Part shown: piece after piece, positions 9,868 through 18,149 of the stretch | How positions within the stretch are numbered: the first letter of the stretch is position 1 | Layout of the letters: each line of letters starts with the position of its first letter | Assembly: GCA_016930875.1 (NCBI GenBank) | Contig: JAFGFW010000106.1 | Location: 1 to 44,382, forward strand | Reading direction: 5' to 3' | Source of the DNA: Deltaproteobacteria bacterium | Lineage (GTDB): Bacteria; Desulfobacterota; Desulfobacteria; Desulfobacterales; C00003060 | DNA: 44,382 bases | The notes under the pieces: generated by a model | What the model was told of the DNA's origin: nothing | Seen by the model: the letters and a program-made list of their open reading frames with translations, nothing else | Database searches by the model: none | Translations under genes and position numbers: made by a program

Positions 9868-10440
9868 CTAGTTCAGATCTTTGTCCTTCCAATATTTCGT
9901 TCCGGCTATCGTTGCTTGCAGAGCCACCCCGGCTTCTGTTAACTGATAGATAGCAATGCCGGTTTCAACATATGCTTCGCCACCAACAGCGCCACCTTTT
10001 TCCCCGGATTTGGCAGCAGCATCAGCCTGCGCCCCAAATTCCCAGCCTTTCTCGACAAATTCACTTAATACTCTCTTGTTCTTGAAAAGAAAAACTACCC
10101 TGAAGTCTTTTACACCCAACCCCAGGCCAACACCTACTGATCTCATTTTCATATAGGTTTTCTGCCCTGTCGAATTGTCAACCACAACCCCGTAGCCACT
10201 ACCACCGGCAAGCAAAAATATGTGCGTGCCTATGTTGCTAAAAACTCCGTACCCAGCAGCCTTCTTGATCATGGCTTTTGTTTCTGGTTTTTGCGCGTAC
10301 AGTTTGGCCAGCGTCTTTTCTCTCATTTTCAGGACATAATCCCTTTGTTCCTGTTTTGTCACTCCCTTTGGAGTAGCACAACTCACTAGAAATCCAGTGG
10401 TTACAAACAATAGCAGAACTGTCAAACATCGGTTTCTCAT
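9868..10440 (-). CDS. YSC84/SYLF-domain lipoprotein
   Basis: A predicted lipoprotein of 190 aa. The hydrophobic signal peptide ends in a lipobox (FLVSC), giving a lipidated cysteine near residue 21. The SYLF/Ysc84 domain follows, with AAGYGVFSNIG, GGSGYGVVVDNSTG and the glycine-rich VGVGLGLGVKDFRVVFLF. SYLF domains bind phospholipids in eukaryotic homologues; the bacterial role is unknown. The start was set at the ATG at 10440, which has GAAGGA eight bases upstream. An ATG at 10461 in frame is less well placed. A broken gene in the same direction begins upstream. Confidence 0.8.
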   Translation of the reverse strand: MRNRCLTVLLLFVTTGFLVSCATPKGVTKQEQRDYVLKMREKTLAKLYAQKPETKAMIKKAAGYGVFSNIGTHIFLLAGGSGYGVVVDNSTGQKTYMKMRSVGVGLGLGVKDFRVVFLFKNKRVLSEFVEKGWEFGAQADAAAKSGEKGGAVGGEAYVETGIAIYQLTEAGVALQATIAGTKYWKDKDLN

Positions 10441-10476
10441 AGCCCACGTCCTTCGGTTCATTTGTAATCCATCGTC

Positions 10477-10716
10477 TTATTCTGAAGTTGTGTCGTCCTC
10501 TTCTTCAACCTGTTTGTCCTTACTCAAGCTCGGGGCCTTCTTCTCAATTCCTGGAGGAACATCGGAGTGCCAGCCTTTCTTTTCCCCTTTGTCTCAACCA
10601 GGGGGCCTATCGCTACCACGCCCCTTACCCTTGCCTTTGGCAAAGGCAGCCGAACTAACCAAGAAAAGCGACAAGACCATTACTACAACCCAACATGTTA
10701 TCAGCTTTTGCATCAT
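10477..10716 (-). pseudogene. Small secreted protein gene interrupted by an in-frame TGA
   Basis: An 80-codon frame opens with ATGATG at 10716 behind a strong AAGGAAGG ribosome binding site. It encodes a clear signal peptide (residues 3-26, ending SSAAFA) and a lysine/glycine-rich segment. The frame is cut at codon 41 by TGA (10594-10596) in the context GSDRPPG-stop-DKGEKKGW. The frame then stays open for 38 more codons to TAA and contains a second copy of the motif, SDVPPGIEKK. Because the motif is repeated, a TGG (Trp) to TGA change is the simplest explanation, or a sequencing error. No SECIS-like hairpin follows, so selenocysteine is unlikely. Function unknown. Confidence 0.6.
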
Positions 10717-10985
10717 CTGCTCCTTCCTTGATTGATACGCAGAACAGCAATATTGCCTTTGTTGGTAAGAATGTATAGGTTGGATACGATATCACAGCTC
10801 TTACAAACTGGAAAGCTCAGAAACATATTAGCCCCGCATTACCTCACACCAACAGTCTTCTATGAGATTGATTTAACTGACCTTTGTGGGGGAACCGTCA
10901 TGAACGGATCCCATCTCATCGAAGCCATGCAACTGGACAGAATCATTATATGTATTGAACGGGCTGATGTACTTAAGGAGATGAC
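10717..10985. other. Short unassigned stretch with a weak plus-strand ORF
   Basis: An open frame runs from the ATG at 10771 to 11013 (80 aa, containing LTDLCGGTVMNGSHLIEAM). It has no good ribosome binding site, matches no family I recognise, and its end overlaps the following CGGC-protein stub by 28 bp. It may be debris of the same decayed locus. I do not call a gene here. Confidence 0.3.
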
Positions 10986-11096
10986 ATGGAAGAAAAGACA
11001 AGGATCGGGATAATCATTTGTGACCGCTACCGCAGGCGTGCGGGCGGTAACTGTTTCAGATCATACCGGAACAGGGAAAGTGCGTTTAGCCTGTGA
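10986..11096 (+). pseudogene. N-terminal stub of a CGGC-domain protein
   Basis: A 36-codon frame starts at the ATG at 10986 behind AAGGAG and encodes a product beginning MEEKTRIGIIICDRYRRRAGG and continuing NCF...NRESAFSL, then TGA. That is the usual beginning of CGGC-domain proteins (KIGIIICDRY...AGGKCF...NREGAF), which normally continue for about 80-100 more residues including the CGGC motif. None of the rest is present in any frame downstream. The sequence passes directly into the inverted-repeat element at 11120. I read it as a truncated remnant; a functional 36-aa peptide is unlikely. Confidence 0.6.
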
Positions 11097-11119
11097 CTAA
11101 TGCACAAGTGTTACGCATC

Positions 11120-11215
11120 TTCTCAAGGCGAACGCCGCAACACACGAAAATTCCAATATTATCTCTATTTCGTGCTTTCAATCTTTCGTGTTTTGCGGCA
11201 TGCGCCTTAGGAAGA
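11120..11215. repeat. Inverted-repeat element with a second 31-bp copy at 30079
   Basis: The left arm 11120-11150 and right arm 11184-11215 are imperfect inverted repeats with the common core AAGGCG-N3-GCCGCAA-N-ACACGAAA. They are separated by about 33 AT-rich bases. The left arm recurs identically, in inverted orientation, over 31 bp at 30079-30109. This is a dispersed, REP-like or miniature element. It begins 24 bp after the truncated CGGC stub. Confidence 0.65.
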
Positions 11216-11285
11216 GGCGTGATTATCTTTTAGGTGTTTTGCCAAAAAAACCACGAAGTTCATAAGTAACGAACTAACATGAAAC

Positions 11286-12164
11286 TCAGTGGAACTGGTC
11301 CGTAAATCGTTCCACTTCAACTCTCAATTCGTAGATGTCTCCCATCATGGTCATAAACTCTGGTTCTCCGCAGTCCAGAGTTGACCTCACCGCAGAAGCT
11401 ATCTCTTGCTTGGTGTCGTTGTTCAGTTCATCGGTGGACAGAACCGTCAGCAAATTCCCAAGGCAGATCATCCGTCGAAAACGTGCTGATGAATCCTCTT
11501 TATCGATGTCTGTCAGATCTTTTAAGGTATGACACTCGCAGGCGCGCCTGATGTGACCTGGCAACCTCCAGTGGTCACACAAGAGTGTGCCAAAAAAGCC
11601 GCTCGAAGGTAATGAGTAATGCTTTTCTGCCTCAAAAAACAAACGGCCCTCTTTATTGCAAAACAACTGAAGTGTCTTGTAATGATCAGGAAAGAACTTG
11701 AGGTAGACCAGCTTGCCGATGTCATGCAAGATGGCTGCAGACCATAATTCCTCAAAGGAGAGGTGGGGTTCGTATCTCTTGGCCAGATATTTGGTGCAAA
11801 GGGCAGCATAAAAAGAATGGAACCAAAACCTCTTGAGCTCCTCCTCCTTATCTATGGCCAATGTGTTGACCACAGATAGTGAAAGGACCATACGATAAAT
11901 CTCGTTGAGTCCCAGAAACGCAATTGCAAATTTTACCGCTGTCATCTCCCTCGACAGTCCAAAATAGGCCGAGTTAGCAACTTTGAGCACCTGGGCCGCC
12001 AGCGCCGGTTCGCCGCTGACAAGCTCGGCCACGTTTGCCATGTCCGCATCACCGCCTTCGATCAGATTCTGAATCTTGCTTACCACCTCTGGCAAGGCGG
12101 GAAGCGCAAAATGCTCACGAAGAAATGTTCTTGGGTCAATCTCAATGGGGGCTAGTCCGGTCAT
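11286..12164 (-). CDS. HDOD-domain signalling protein
   Basis: A 292-aa protein made almost entirely of an HDOD domain (about residues 15-215), with LPALPEVVSKIQNLI, GEPALAAQVLKVANSAYFG and AILHDIGKLVYL. HDOD proteins are HD-fold relatives usually linked to signalling and chemotaxis-type regulation, and many lack full phosphohydrolase residues. Here the HD pair in HDIGK remains, but the full metal site was not verified. The frame extends upstream to a TTG at 12245. I prefer the ATG at 12164 because the domain then starts at the usual distance. No ribosome binding site settles it. Confidence 0.8.
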   Translation of the reverse strand: MTGLAPIEIDPRTFLREHFALPALPEVVSKIQNLIEGGDADMANVAELVSGEPALAAQVLKVANSAYFGLSREMTAVKFAIAFLGLNEIYRMVLSLSVVNTLAIDKEEELKRFWFHSFYAALCTKYLAKRYEPHLSFEELWSAAILHDIGKLVYLKFFPDHYKTLQLFCNKEGRLFFEAEKHYSLPSSGFFGTLLCDHWRLPGHIRRACECHTLKDLTDIDKEDSSARFRRMICLGNLLTVLSTDELNNDTKQEIASAVRSTLDCGEPEFMTMMGDIYELRVEVERFTDQFH

Positions 12165-12485
12165 AAGCTCATCATGCCAAAAAAGTTCCTTCTTTCCTTG
12201 ACAGTTTGCAGGACAACTAACGCTGAACTGCATTTTATATGCCAACTGGAACGGCCCAACTTGGTATAATCATGAATATCTGGCCACGATGCCCGGGCAT
12301 GATTGGTCCGCCGTAGGCGGATTGATATCGCCTGGAAGAAAAAGCCTTCATCCACCAGGTTATTGAGAACTTACGACAACCCTGACACAGCCTTTGGCTT
12401 CAGTATCCCCGCTCACTGGCAACGACAGTCCCTTGTCTGCCAATAATTTGACACAGCAAGGCTTGGAATTTGACGTATAAGAAAA
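12165..12485. other. Gap without a recognisable gene
   Basis: No coding frame with a plausible start was found between the HDOD gene and the 266-aa gene. It contains a small hairpin, TCCGCC-GTA-GGCGGA at 12307-12321, of the same CCGCC/GGCGG type as those at 31611-31700. Part of it may be the untranslated leader of the HDOD gene, or up to 27 extra codons if the TTG start is used. Confidence 0.4.
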
Positions 12486-13286
12486 CTAGTGGATGGTCGG
12501 GCCATCCCTCTTCAAGACCTCCTCTTTTAAGAACTGGAAGACCCCGTACTCCTCAGCGTCCGGTTCAAGTTCGCCAAGGGCAACCCCTGGGATGATATCT
12601 CTTGCGATAGGATCGCTTACAGACACCTTCTGTTTTATCAGCCTAAGAATATTCCTTTTGTCGTTGTACATGATAATAGGGCCAAAAGATTTTCTTTCAC
12701 CTTCTTCATGGCAATGCCCAAACATCACGTAGTCGTTTACCATCACCTCTGCAGGCGCTGGCTCGTAACCCATGATTTCAGCAAAAAGATCCAGGATCTC
12801 CATGACTCCATCGGAATCTGCCCTGGCAAAGGCCTCAAGCCCCTCATCGGCCATCTCTTCTATGTCCCTTTTTTCATAACGAAGATCTAACAACTCCAAA
12901 GCGCGATCTTGCACATAGCGAAGAGCCTCACGACCTTTGCACATGAGAATATCTGAGTCGTTTAAGATCTTGATAATGTTTCGAATGCTGATCATTTCCT
13001 TCAATTCAGGACTCTTGCGCAGTGTCACATCATCAGGGGTCGTGTTCCCGTAAAGGGGAAGTTCGTTATCCAAGACAAGGATCTCTGCCCTGCCTTCATC
13101 CAACTCTCGAACATAAAGATCGAGGTCTCTTCTTTTTTCAAAAAGAAAAGGACTTAGGGCAAGAAGTCTCCGCATCGATTCCTTGTCCACCTTGCGAGAT
13201 ACCCCGGAAGGTCCTGCGGACAGGGAGACGGTCCTTGAAATCCTGTCTATTAACATCTTTTTTTTCAGGTTCTCTTTAAATGACAT
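12486..13286 (-). CDS. Conserved-looking cytoplasmic protein of unknown function (266 aa)
   Basis: A 266-aa acidic protein without signal peptide or membrane segment. The start ATG at 13286 follows a strong TAGGAGGG ribosome binding site. The sequence is charged and helical (for example RYEKRDIEEMADEGLEAFARADSDG) with a C-terminal part containing GHCHEEGERKSFGPIIMYNDKRNILRL. I do not recognise a family. The gene stands alone on the minus strand, divergent from the nitroreductase. Codon use looks like the neighbours, so it is probably a real gene. Confidence 0.75.
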   Translation of the reverse strand: MSFKENLKKKMLIDRISRTVSLSAGPSGVSRKVDKESMRRLLALSPFLFEKRRDLDLYVRELDEGRAEILVLDNELPLYGNTTPDDVTLRKSPELKEMISIRNIIKILNDSDILMCKGREALRYVQDRALELLDLRYEKRDIEEMADEGLEAFARADSDGVMEILDLFAEIMGYEPAPAEVMVNDYVMFGHCHEEGERKSFGPIIMYNDKRNILRLIKQKVSVSDPIARDIIPGVALGELEPDAEEYGVFQFLKEEVLKRDGPTIH

Positions 13287-13471
13287 GTGGCCCTCCTAAT
13301 CCGGACAAACCGGAATCAATATGTTAAGGACACTGTTCCTCCCAGACCGCCTTCATGGCTTGAAATGATTAATACCATACCGACGGCGCGAGGTAAACCC
13401 AAAAGGTCCTTTCCCTTGACTCCAACTCATCGTTCTGATAGGTTTTTTTATATTTCAGAAAGGAGTCAACC

Positions 13472-14041
13472 ATGGATCTCTATGAAGCAATCAAGTGCCG
13501 CAGAAGCATCCGGAGATTCAAACCGGATCTGGTCCCTGAAGATGTCCTTGCGAGGATCTTGGAGATGGCCATCTGGGCGCCATCTGGCATGAACTTGCAA
13601 AACTGGCATTTCGTGGTGATTACTGGGGATCGAAAGGAAACCCTTGTTGAAATATCAAGCAAGGGTTATGATTACATAGAGCCGGTCCTTAGGGAGGTAT
13701 TTGCCGAAAATCCTGGAGTGGTGGAGTTCACCAAGAAATTTTTCAAGCGGCTCGGAGGCGCTCCGGTCATTGTCTTTGCCTATTATGCGCCAACCAGGGA
13801 AAGGCCCGAAACGAGCATTCAAACCGTGGCTGCAGCCATCCAGAATCTCTTACTGGCAGCCCACGCCGAGGGATTAGGCGCCTGTTGGATGACGGGTCCC
13901 GTGCACGTAGCCCGCCAGATCAACGAGTTCCTTGGCATTGCCGACAAGACATTGGTGGCAGTCATCCCTGTCGGCTATCCTGATGAGTCACCTCCTGCCC
14001 CGAAACGCAAGCCAAACCGGGTGATCTACGAAGGGTTCTAA
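13472..14041 (+). CDS. Nitroreductase-family flavoprotein
   Basis: A 189-aa FMN-dependent oxidoreductase. It opens with MDLYEAIKCRRSIRRFKPD, the phosphate-binding basic motif of the nitroreductase fold. WAPSGMNLQNWHFVVI (flavin contact), AAAIQNLLLAAHAEGLGACWM and VIPVGYPDE follow. These enzymes reduce nitroaromatics, quinones or other acceptors with NAD(P)H; the natural substrate cannot be inferred. A strong AGAAAGGAG ribosome binding site precedes the ATG at 13472. pcm follows 19 bp downstream and is probably co-transcribed. Confidence 0.88.
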   Translation: MDLYEAIKCRRSIRRFKPDLVPEDVLARILEMAIWAPSGMNLQNWHFVVITGDRKETLVEISSKGYDYIEPVLREVFAENPGVVEFTKKFFKRLGGAPVIVFAYYAPTRERPETSIQTVAAAIQNLLLAAHAEGLGACWMTGPVHVARQINEFLGIADKTLVAVIPVGYPDESPPAPKRKPNRVIYEGF

Positions 14042-14060
14042 GGCAACCAGGCTATCAGAC

Positions 14061-14705
14061 ATGAAATTCAGGCGACTTCTGGAAAAGATGGTCAGCACCC
14101 AAATCGAGTTCCGCGGCATCCACGACCAGAGGGTGCTGGAAGCCATGCGGAAGGTTCCCCGTCATCTTTTTGTCAGTGAGGCCCTCCAGGACCAGGCCTT
14201 CGGAGACTTCCCCCTTCCAATTGGAGAAGGCCAAACCATATCCCAGCCGTTTATCGTGGCCGAGATGACACAGGCCCTTGACTTGACCCAAAACGACCGC
14301 GTACTCGAAATTGGAACCGGTTCGGGTTATCAAACGGCGATCCTTGCTGAACTGGCCTACCGGGTCTATACCATTGAACGGGTACGCAAGCTATTCATAG
14401 GGGCCCGAAAGATTCTTGACCAGCTGCATTACCACAACGTGGTTGCAAAGTGCTCCGATGGAACCTTGGGATGGGCAGAGGAAAGTCCTTTTGATGCAAT
14501 CATAGTCACAGCCGGCGCTCCGGAAGTGCCAGACACCCTAGTCGAACAACTTCAGGAGGGAGGCCGCTTGGTTATCCCGGTGGGAGGAAGGCTTTCACAG
14601 ACCCTCCTCAAGATCGAGAGGCGCGAAGATGGTATTCGCAAAATCAACTTAGGGGGTTGCCGGTTCGTAAAGCTCATTGGAAACCATGGCTGGAAGGAAT
14701 ATTAG
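14061..14705 (+). CDS. pcm: Protein-L-isoaspartate O-methyltransferase
   Basis: SAM-dependent methyltransferase that methylates isoaspartyl residues in damaged proteins so they can revert to aspartate. The 214-aa product is of normal length. Family features: MRKVPRHLFV, GEGQTISQPFIVAEMTQAL, the SAM-binding VLEIGTGSGYQTAILAELA and IIVTAGAPEVPDTLVEQL. The C-terminus ends NHGWKEY. It follows the nitroreductase by 19 bp, and the YqaA-like gene begins 3 bp after its stop. Confidence 0.95.
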   Translation: MKFRRLLEKMVSTQIEFRGIHDQRVLEAMRKVPRHLFVSEALQDQAFGDFPLPIGEGQTISQPFIVAEMTQALDLTQNDRVLEIGTGSGYQTAILAELAYRVYTIERVRKLFIGARKILDQLHYHNVVAKCSDGTLGWAEESPFDAIIVTAGAPEVPDTLVEQLQEGGRLVIPVGGRLSQTLLKIERREDGIRKINLGGCRFVKLIGNHGWKEY

Positions 14706-14708
14706 GCC

Positions 14709-15290
14709 GTGCTGAGGAGGCTCTACGACTGGGTTCTTCACTGGGCAGAAACTCCCTATGGAACGTGGGCGCTGTTTCTTTTGGCCTTTTCCGAGTCCTC
14801 CTTCTTCCCGATTCCGCCTGATGTTCTCTTGATAGCCCTTTGCGTTGGCTTGCCCAGGAAATCCCTCAAATATGCCTTGGTCTGTTCCGCCGGATCTATA
14901 TCGGGAGGTTGTGCGGGCTATTTCATCGGCTGGCAATTCATGGTTAGTATAGGAGATGCCATTATCCGGTTTTACGGATTGCACGACAAGTATGAATATA
15001 TCCGGCAGCTCTATACTACTTACGATGCCTGGGCAGTGGGGATTGCCGGGCTTACTCCCATTCCCTACAAGGTCTTTACGATTACGGCCGGCGCCTTTCA
15101 TATCAACTTTGTGGTTTTTCTCATTGCATCTGCGGTTTCCAGATCAGCAAGGTTCTTCGTGGTAGGAGGTCTCATCTATATATTTGGCCCGAAAATCCAG
15201 TCGTTTATTGATCGGCATTTTAATACTCTGGCTGTCGTTTTTGTGATATTGTTGATATTGGGTTTTATTATTATCAAGTGCTTTTTCTGA
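14709..15290 (+). CDS. YqaA/DedA-like membrane protein (VTT domain)
   Basis: A 193-aa integral membrane protein with about five hydrophobic segments. The first part reads FLLAFSESSFFPIPPDVLLIAL, typical of the YqaA branch of the VTT (formerly SNARE-assoc/DedA) superfamily. GLTPIPYKVFTITAGAF and the SRSARFFVVGGLIYIFG motif carry the conserved basic and glycine residues. DedA relatives are implicated in lipid flipping and membrane homeostasis; the substrate here is unknown. Translation starts at a GTG at 14709, just after the pcm stop. A GAGGAGG stretch lies inside the first codons, so initiation may be coupled to pcm. Confidence 0.85.
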   Translation: MLRRLYDWVLHWAETPYGTWALFLLAFSESSFFPIPPDVLLIALCVGLPRKSLKYALVCSAGSISGGCAGYFIGWQFMVSIGDAIIRFYGLHDKYEYIRQLYTTYDAWAVGIAGLTPIPYKVFTITAGAFHINFVVFLIASAVSRSARFFVVGGLIYIFGPKIQSFIDRHFNTLAVVFVILLILGFIIIKCFF

Positions 15291-15301
15291 GGGAAAAGAC
15301 G

Positions 15302-15883
15302 GTGAACAAAATAAAGCTTAACAACTGGCTGATTTTGCTGGTAATAACAGGACTGCCAGCCCTCGCCTCAGCGGAATTCTACAAATACCTGGACAAAAAC
15401 GGTAACGTTCGCTTCACGGACAACCTCGCCAATGTCCCGGCTGATCAGCGGTCAAAGGTTGACGAATATGAGAACCCCCCTTATCCGTCAAGCCAAGAGA
15501 AGAAGACCGAAGTGGAGGCAGACGAAAAACTGGACCGTGAAAAATCTGATCAACCGGCCCAAGCAGGGCGCCCCCCAAAAGAACCTCTGATCGAAAGAAT
15601 GAAGAGTAATGCTGCGGCGCAGAAACTGAAAGAGACCGGAGCGAGGTTACGAGAAGAATATGAGGCTCTCATGAAGGAAAGGGAACAACTCGACAAAATA
15701 TCAACGATACGCATGACACCAGCCGCGCGGAAAGAACTTGTCGAGAAAATAACGCACTTTAACGCAAGAATTAGAGACTACGACAAAAGAAAAGAAGCAT
15801 ATAACAAAGAAACTCAAGCCCACAATGCCAGCATAAAAGATGCACGGAGGACCCTTTTACCCGAGGAGCAGCCAACAGATTGA
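15302..15883 (+). CDS. DUF4124-domain exported protein
   Basis: A predicted exported protein of about 193 aa. The signal peptide (residues 1-25, ending LASA) is followed by EFYKYLDKNGNVRFTDNLANVP, the DUF4124 signature, then a long charged coiled-coil-like tail rich in Glu, Lys and Arg. The frame could start at 15278 inside the previous gene. The GTG at 15302, behind GAGGG, gives a normal signal peptide and is preferred. DUF4124 proteins are common in proteobacteria and their function is unknown. It lies in the pcm-to-miaA run. Confidence 0.8.
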   Translation: MNKIKLNNWLILLVITGLPALASAEFYKYLDKNGNVRFTDNLANVPADQRSKVDEYENPPYPSSQEKKTEVEADEKLDREKSDQPAQAGRPPKEPLIERMKSNAAAQKLKETGARLREEYEALMKEREQLDKISTIRMTPAARKELVEKITHFNARIRDYDKRKEAYNKETQAHNASIKDARRTLLPEEQPTD

Positions 15884-15904
15884 GAAATTAGAAGCGACGC
15901 CACC

Positions 15905-16828
15905 ATGACTGAAAGGCCGCGCCTAATCATCATTTCAGGCCCTACCTGCGTTGGTAAGACCCGTACGGCCATTGCCCTGGCCGAGCCTCTTGCAGGCGAG
16001 ATCATCAGCGCTGATGCCATGCAGGTTTACAGGCATATGGATATCGGCACGGCAAAGCCCACCGAACAAGAACGAGATCGCGTGCAACATCATTTGATTG
16101 ACGTAGTGGACCCTGACGAATCCTTCAGTGCAGCCCGGTTCAAGTCCATCGCAGAGCCTTTGATTGGAAAGCTGCATGAAAAAGGGCTCCCTGTTTTTGT
16201 AGTTGGCGGCACCGGTCTCTATATCAAGGCCATTACCCAAGGGCTCTTTAGGGCTCCAAGAACGGACGAGGCTATCCGGAAAAGGCTGCGAGCCGAGGCT
16301 GACGCCCGCGGCTCACGGGTGCTCCACAAGCGCCTTCAGGCAGTCGATCCAGTGGCCGCGATAAACATCCACCCCAACGATGCCTATCGTATCATACGGG
16401 CCCTGGAGATCTTCGAAGTCACGGGAAAGCCCCTCTCTGAACACCACCGTGCCCACGGCTTTTCGGACAATCCCTACCGAACGCTCAAGATCGGCCTTCT
16501 CGTGGATCGCCACATCCTGTATGATCGAATCAACAAGCGTGTGGACGAGATGCTTGCATCAGGATTGCTGGAAGAGGTAAAAGGGTTGCTGGACAAAGGG
16601 TACAGCCCTCGCCTGAAGTCCATGCGCTCTATCGGCTACCGCCACATGACAGACCATTTGCAGGGGAAGGCCACATGGGGCGAAACCATAGACTTTTTCA
16701 AGCGTGATACCCGCCGCTATGCCAAGCGACAGTTGACATGGTTCAGGACAGATCCGGAAATCGAATGGATCAAGCCGTCAGACGTTGACGTCATGCGAAA
16801 AAAGGTGATAGAGTTCTTGACAAGATAG
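15905..16828 (+). CDS. miaA: tRNA dimethylallyltransferase
   Basis: Adds the dimethylallyl group from DMAPP to N6 of A37 in tRNAs reading UNN codons. The 307-aa product has the P-loop GPTCVGKT near the N-terminus, then SADAMQVYRHMDIGTAKP and HHLIDVVDPDESFSAARF. VVGGTGLYIKAI and KRDTRRYAKRQLTWFR (tRNA-contact segment) complete the family signature. It is the fourth gene of a five-gene run from pcm to the DHH phosphoesterase; the gaps are 21 bp before and 78 bp after. Confidence 0.96.
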   Translation: MTERPRLIIISGPTCVGKTRTAIALAEPLAGEIISADAMQVYRHMDIGTAKPTEQERDRVQHHLIDVVDPDESFSAARFKSIAEPLIGKLHEKGLPVFVVGGTGLYIKAITQGLFRAPRTDEAIRKRLRAEADARGSRVLHKRLQAVDPVAAINIHPNDAYRIIRALEIFEVTGKPLSEHHRAHGFSDNPYRTLKIGLLVDRHILYDRINKRVDEMLASGLLEEVKGLLDKGYSPRLKSMRSIGYRHMTDHLQGKATWGETIDFFKRDTRRYAKRQLTWFRTDPEIEWIKPSDVDVMRKKVIEFLTR

Positions 16829-16906
16829 GCGCCCGGCCCGTAATCTCCATAATCCGCACGAAGGGCCGCGGAACCGAACACAAGAACCGGTCATCGATCA
16901 TCTGCC

Positions 16907-17887
16907 ATGGCAACTACTGCTTTAGAAAGACTACGACGACTGCTGAGCCTTTTTTCGCGTGAAGATCGTCTGTTGATCATCATCAACGCAGACCCGGATG
17001 CCATGGCCAGCGCCATGGCTTTGAAACGCCTTTTGTGGCGGCAAGTGTCTGCCACCTGTATCGCCCATGTGAATACTATCAGTCGACCCGACAATCTGGC
17101 CATGATCCGACACCTTAAGCTGGATCTCCTCCCATTTGAAAAGGTGTCCCCAGAGCAATTCACCCGCTTTGCTATCGTCGATTCCCAACCATCCCACCAC
17201 GAGGGGCTTGAGGGCATCGGTTTTGATGTCATCATTGACCACCATCCTGCCAGCGGCGATGAGGCCACCTTTGTGGACATACGTCCGGAGTACGGGGCCG
17301 TATCCACCATCATGACCCAGTATCTGCGGGCTGCCAAGATAAAACCCTCTGTAAAGCTCGCCACCGGGCTCTTCTACGGCATCAAGACAGACACAAGCAA
17401 CTTTGAGCGAAAGTCCGTCATGGAAGATGTGAATGCCTTTCAGTTTCTTTTTCGTTACGTAAACGTGCATATGGCAAGGAGCATTGAGCAGGCGGAACTT
17501 ACCCTGGATTCTCTGAAATACTACCGGAGAGCGTTGGAAGCGATGCGCGTGCAAAAGCGCCGTGTCCATGTGCACCTGGGGCCTGTGTCAAACCCTGATG
17601 TGTGCGTATCCATTGCAGATTTCTTTATGAAGATTCATGATATTGCCTGGACTGTTGTGTCTGGCACCTATCAGGGCCGGTTGGTCATTATTGTCAGAAA
17701 CGACGAGATTCGAAAGGATGCTGGCAGGCTATTGAGTAACGTTTTTGGGCACTTGGGCACCGCCGGAGGACACAAGGGAATGGCCAGGACCGAGATCCCT
17801 CTGGAGAACCTGAAAGGTGTGGTTCAATACAAGGATGACAAGGTAATTTCTCGATGGATTGCCAGACAGCTAGACAGACACACGTAG
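16907..17887 (+). CDS. DHH-family phosphoesterase (NrnA-like)
   Basis: A 326-aa DHH/DHHA1 protein. The N-terminal half shows IIINADPDAMASAMALK, where the usual motif reads DPDA(I/L)GS. AIVDSQPS and FDVIIDHHPASGDEATFVD (the DHH motif) follow, with GLFYGIKTDTSNF after that. The C-terminal DHHA1 half ends GTAGGHKGMARTEIPL, with the GGH nucleotide-binding motif. Relatives degrade short oligoribonucleotides or 3'-phosphoadenosine phosphate, and some hydrolyse cyclic dinucleotides. Which applies is not decided by sequence. It probably ends the pcm-miaA run; an inverted repeat pair follows. Confidence 0.85.
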   Translation: MATTALERLRRLLSLFSREDRLLIIINADPDAMASAMALKRLLWRQVSATCIAHVNTISRPDNLAMIRHLKLDLLPFEKVSPEQFTRFAIVDSQPSHHEGLEGIGFDVIIDHHPASGDEATFVDIRPEYGAVSTIMTQYLRAAKIKPSVKLATGLFYGIKTDTSNFERKSVMEDVNAFQFLFRYVNVHMARSIEQAELTLDSLKYYRRALEAMRVQKRRVHVHLGPVSNPDVCVSIADFFMKIHDIAWTVVSGTYQGRLVIIVRNDEIRKDAGRLLSNVFGHLGTAGGHKGMARTEIPLENLKGVVQYKDDKVISRWIARQLDRHT

Positions 17888-17910
17888 GCATGAAAGCTCA
17901 AAGCATAGGC

Positions 17911-18133
17911 GTTCAGAGTTCACCGTTCAGGGTTACTTTATGTTTTGTTGGTTCAACGCTATGTAGAGCGCACTCTGGACTTCGGGGCAAGTCCGTTTTA
18001 CATACCGATTCAGCGGTCGCAGCCGCTTTGGCGAAGTCGGCAGAAAACCCAACAGACTCCCAAATCCCACGAATCACCGGTTCAGAGTTTCGTGAACCCT
18101 GAACCGTGAACCTCTGAACCCGTGAACGGTTAC
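17911..18133. repeat. Inverted pair of GTTCA-rich repeats between converging genes
   Basis: The left copy 17911-17936 and the right copy 18092-18119 are near-perfect inverted repeats (about 26 bp, core AACCCTGAAC-N-GTGAAC). They enclose about 150 bp. The right copy runs into AACCCGTGAACGGTTAC at 18117-18133, shared with 36010-36026 and nearly with 68-85. The enclosed DNA has small hairpins (GGACTT...AAGTCC near 17979) and no gene. Transcripts from both sides converge here, so it may act as a bidirectional terminator. Confidence 0.6.
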
Positions 18134-18149
18134 CTGAAAGCTACACTCA

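Noticed and set aside
10594-10596. Selenocysteine at the TGA of the small secreted protein
   Set aside because: No hairpin with a suitable apical loop follows the TGA, the context is a repeated PPG motif, and no cysteine is nearby.
17950-18020. tRNA-like stretch GTAGAGCGCACTCTGGACT
   Set aside because: It looks like a D-arm and anticodon region, but there is no T-arm GGTTCGA at the right distance, no acceptor stem pairing and no CCA.
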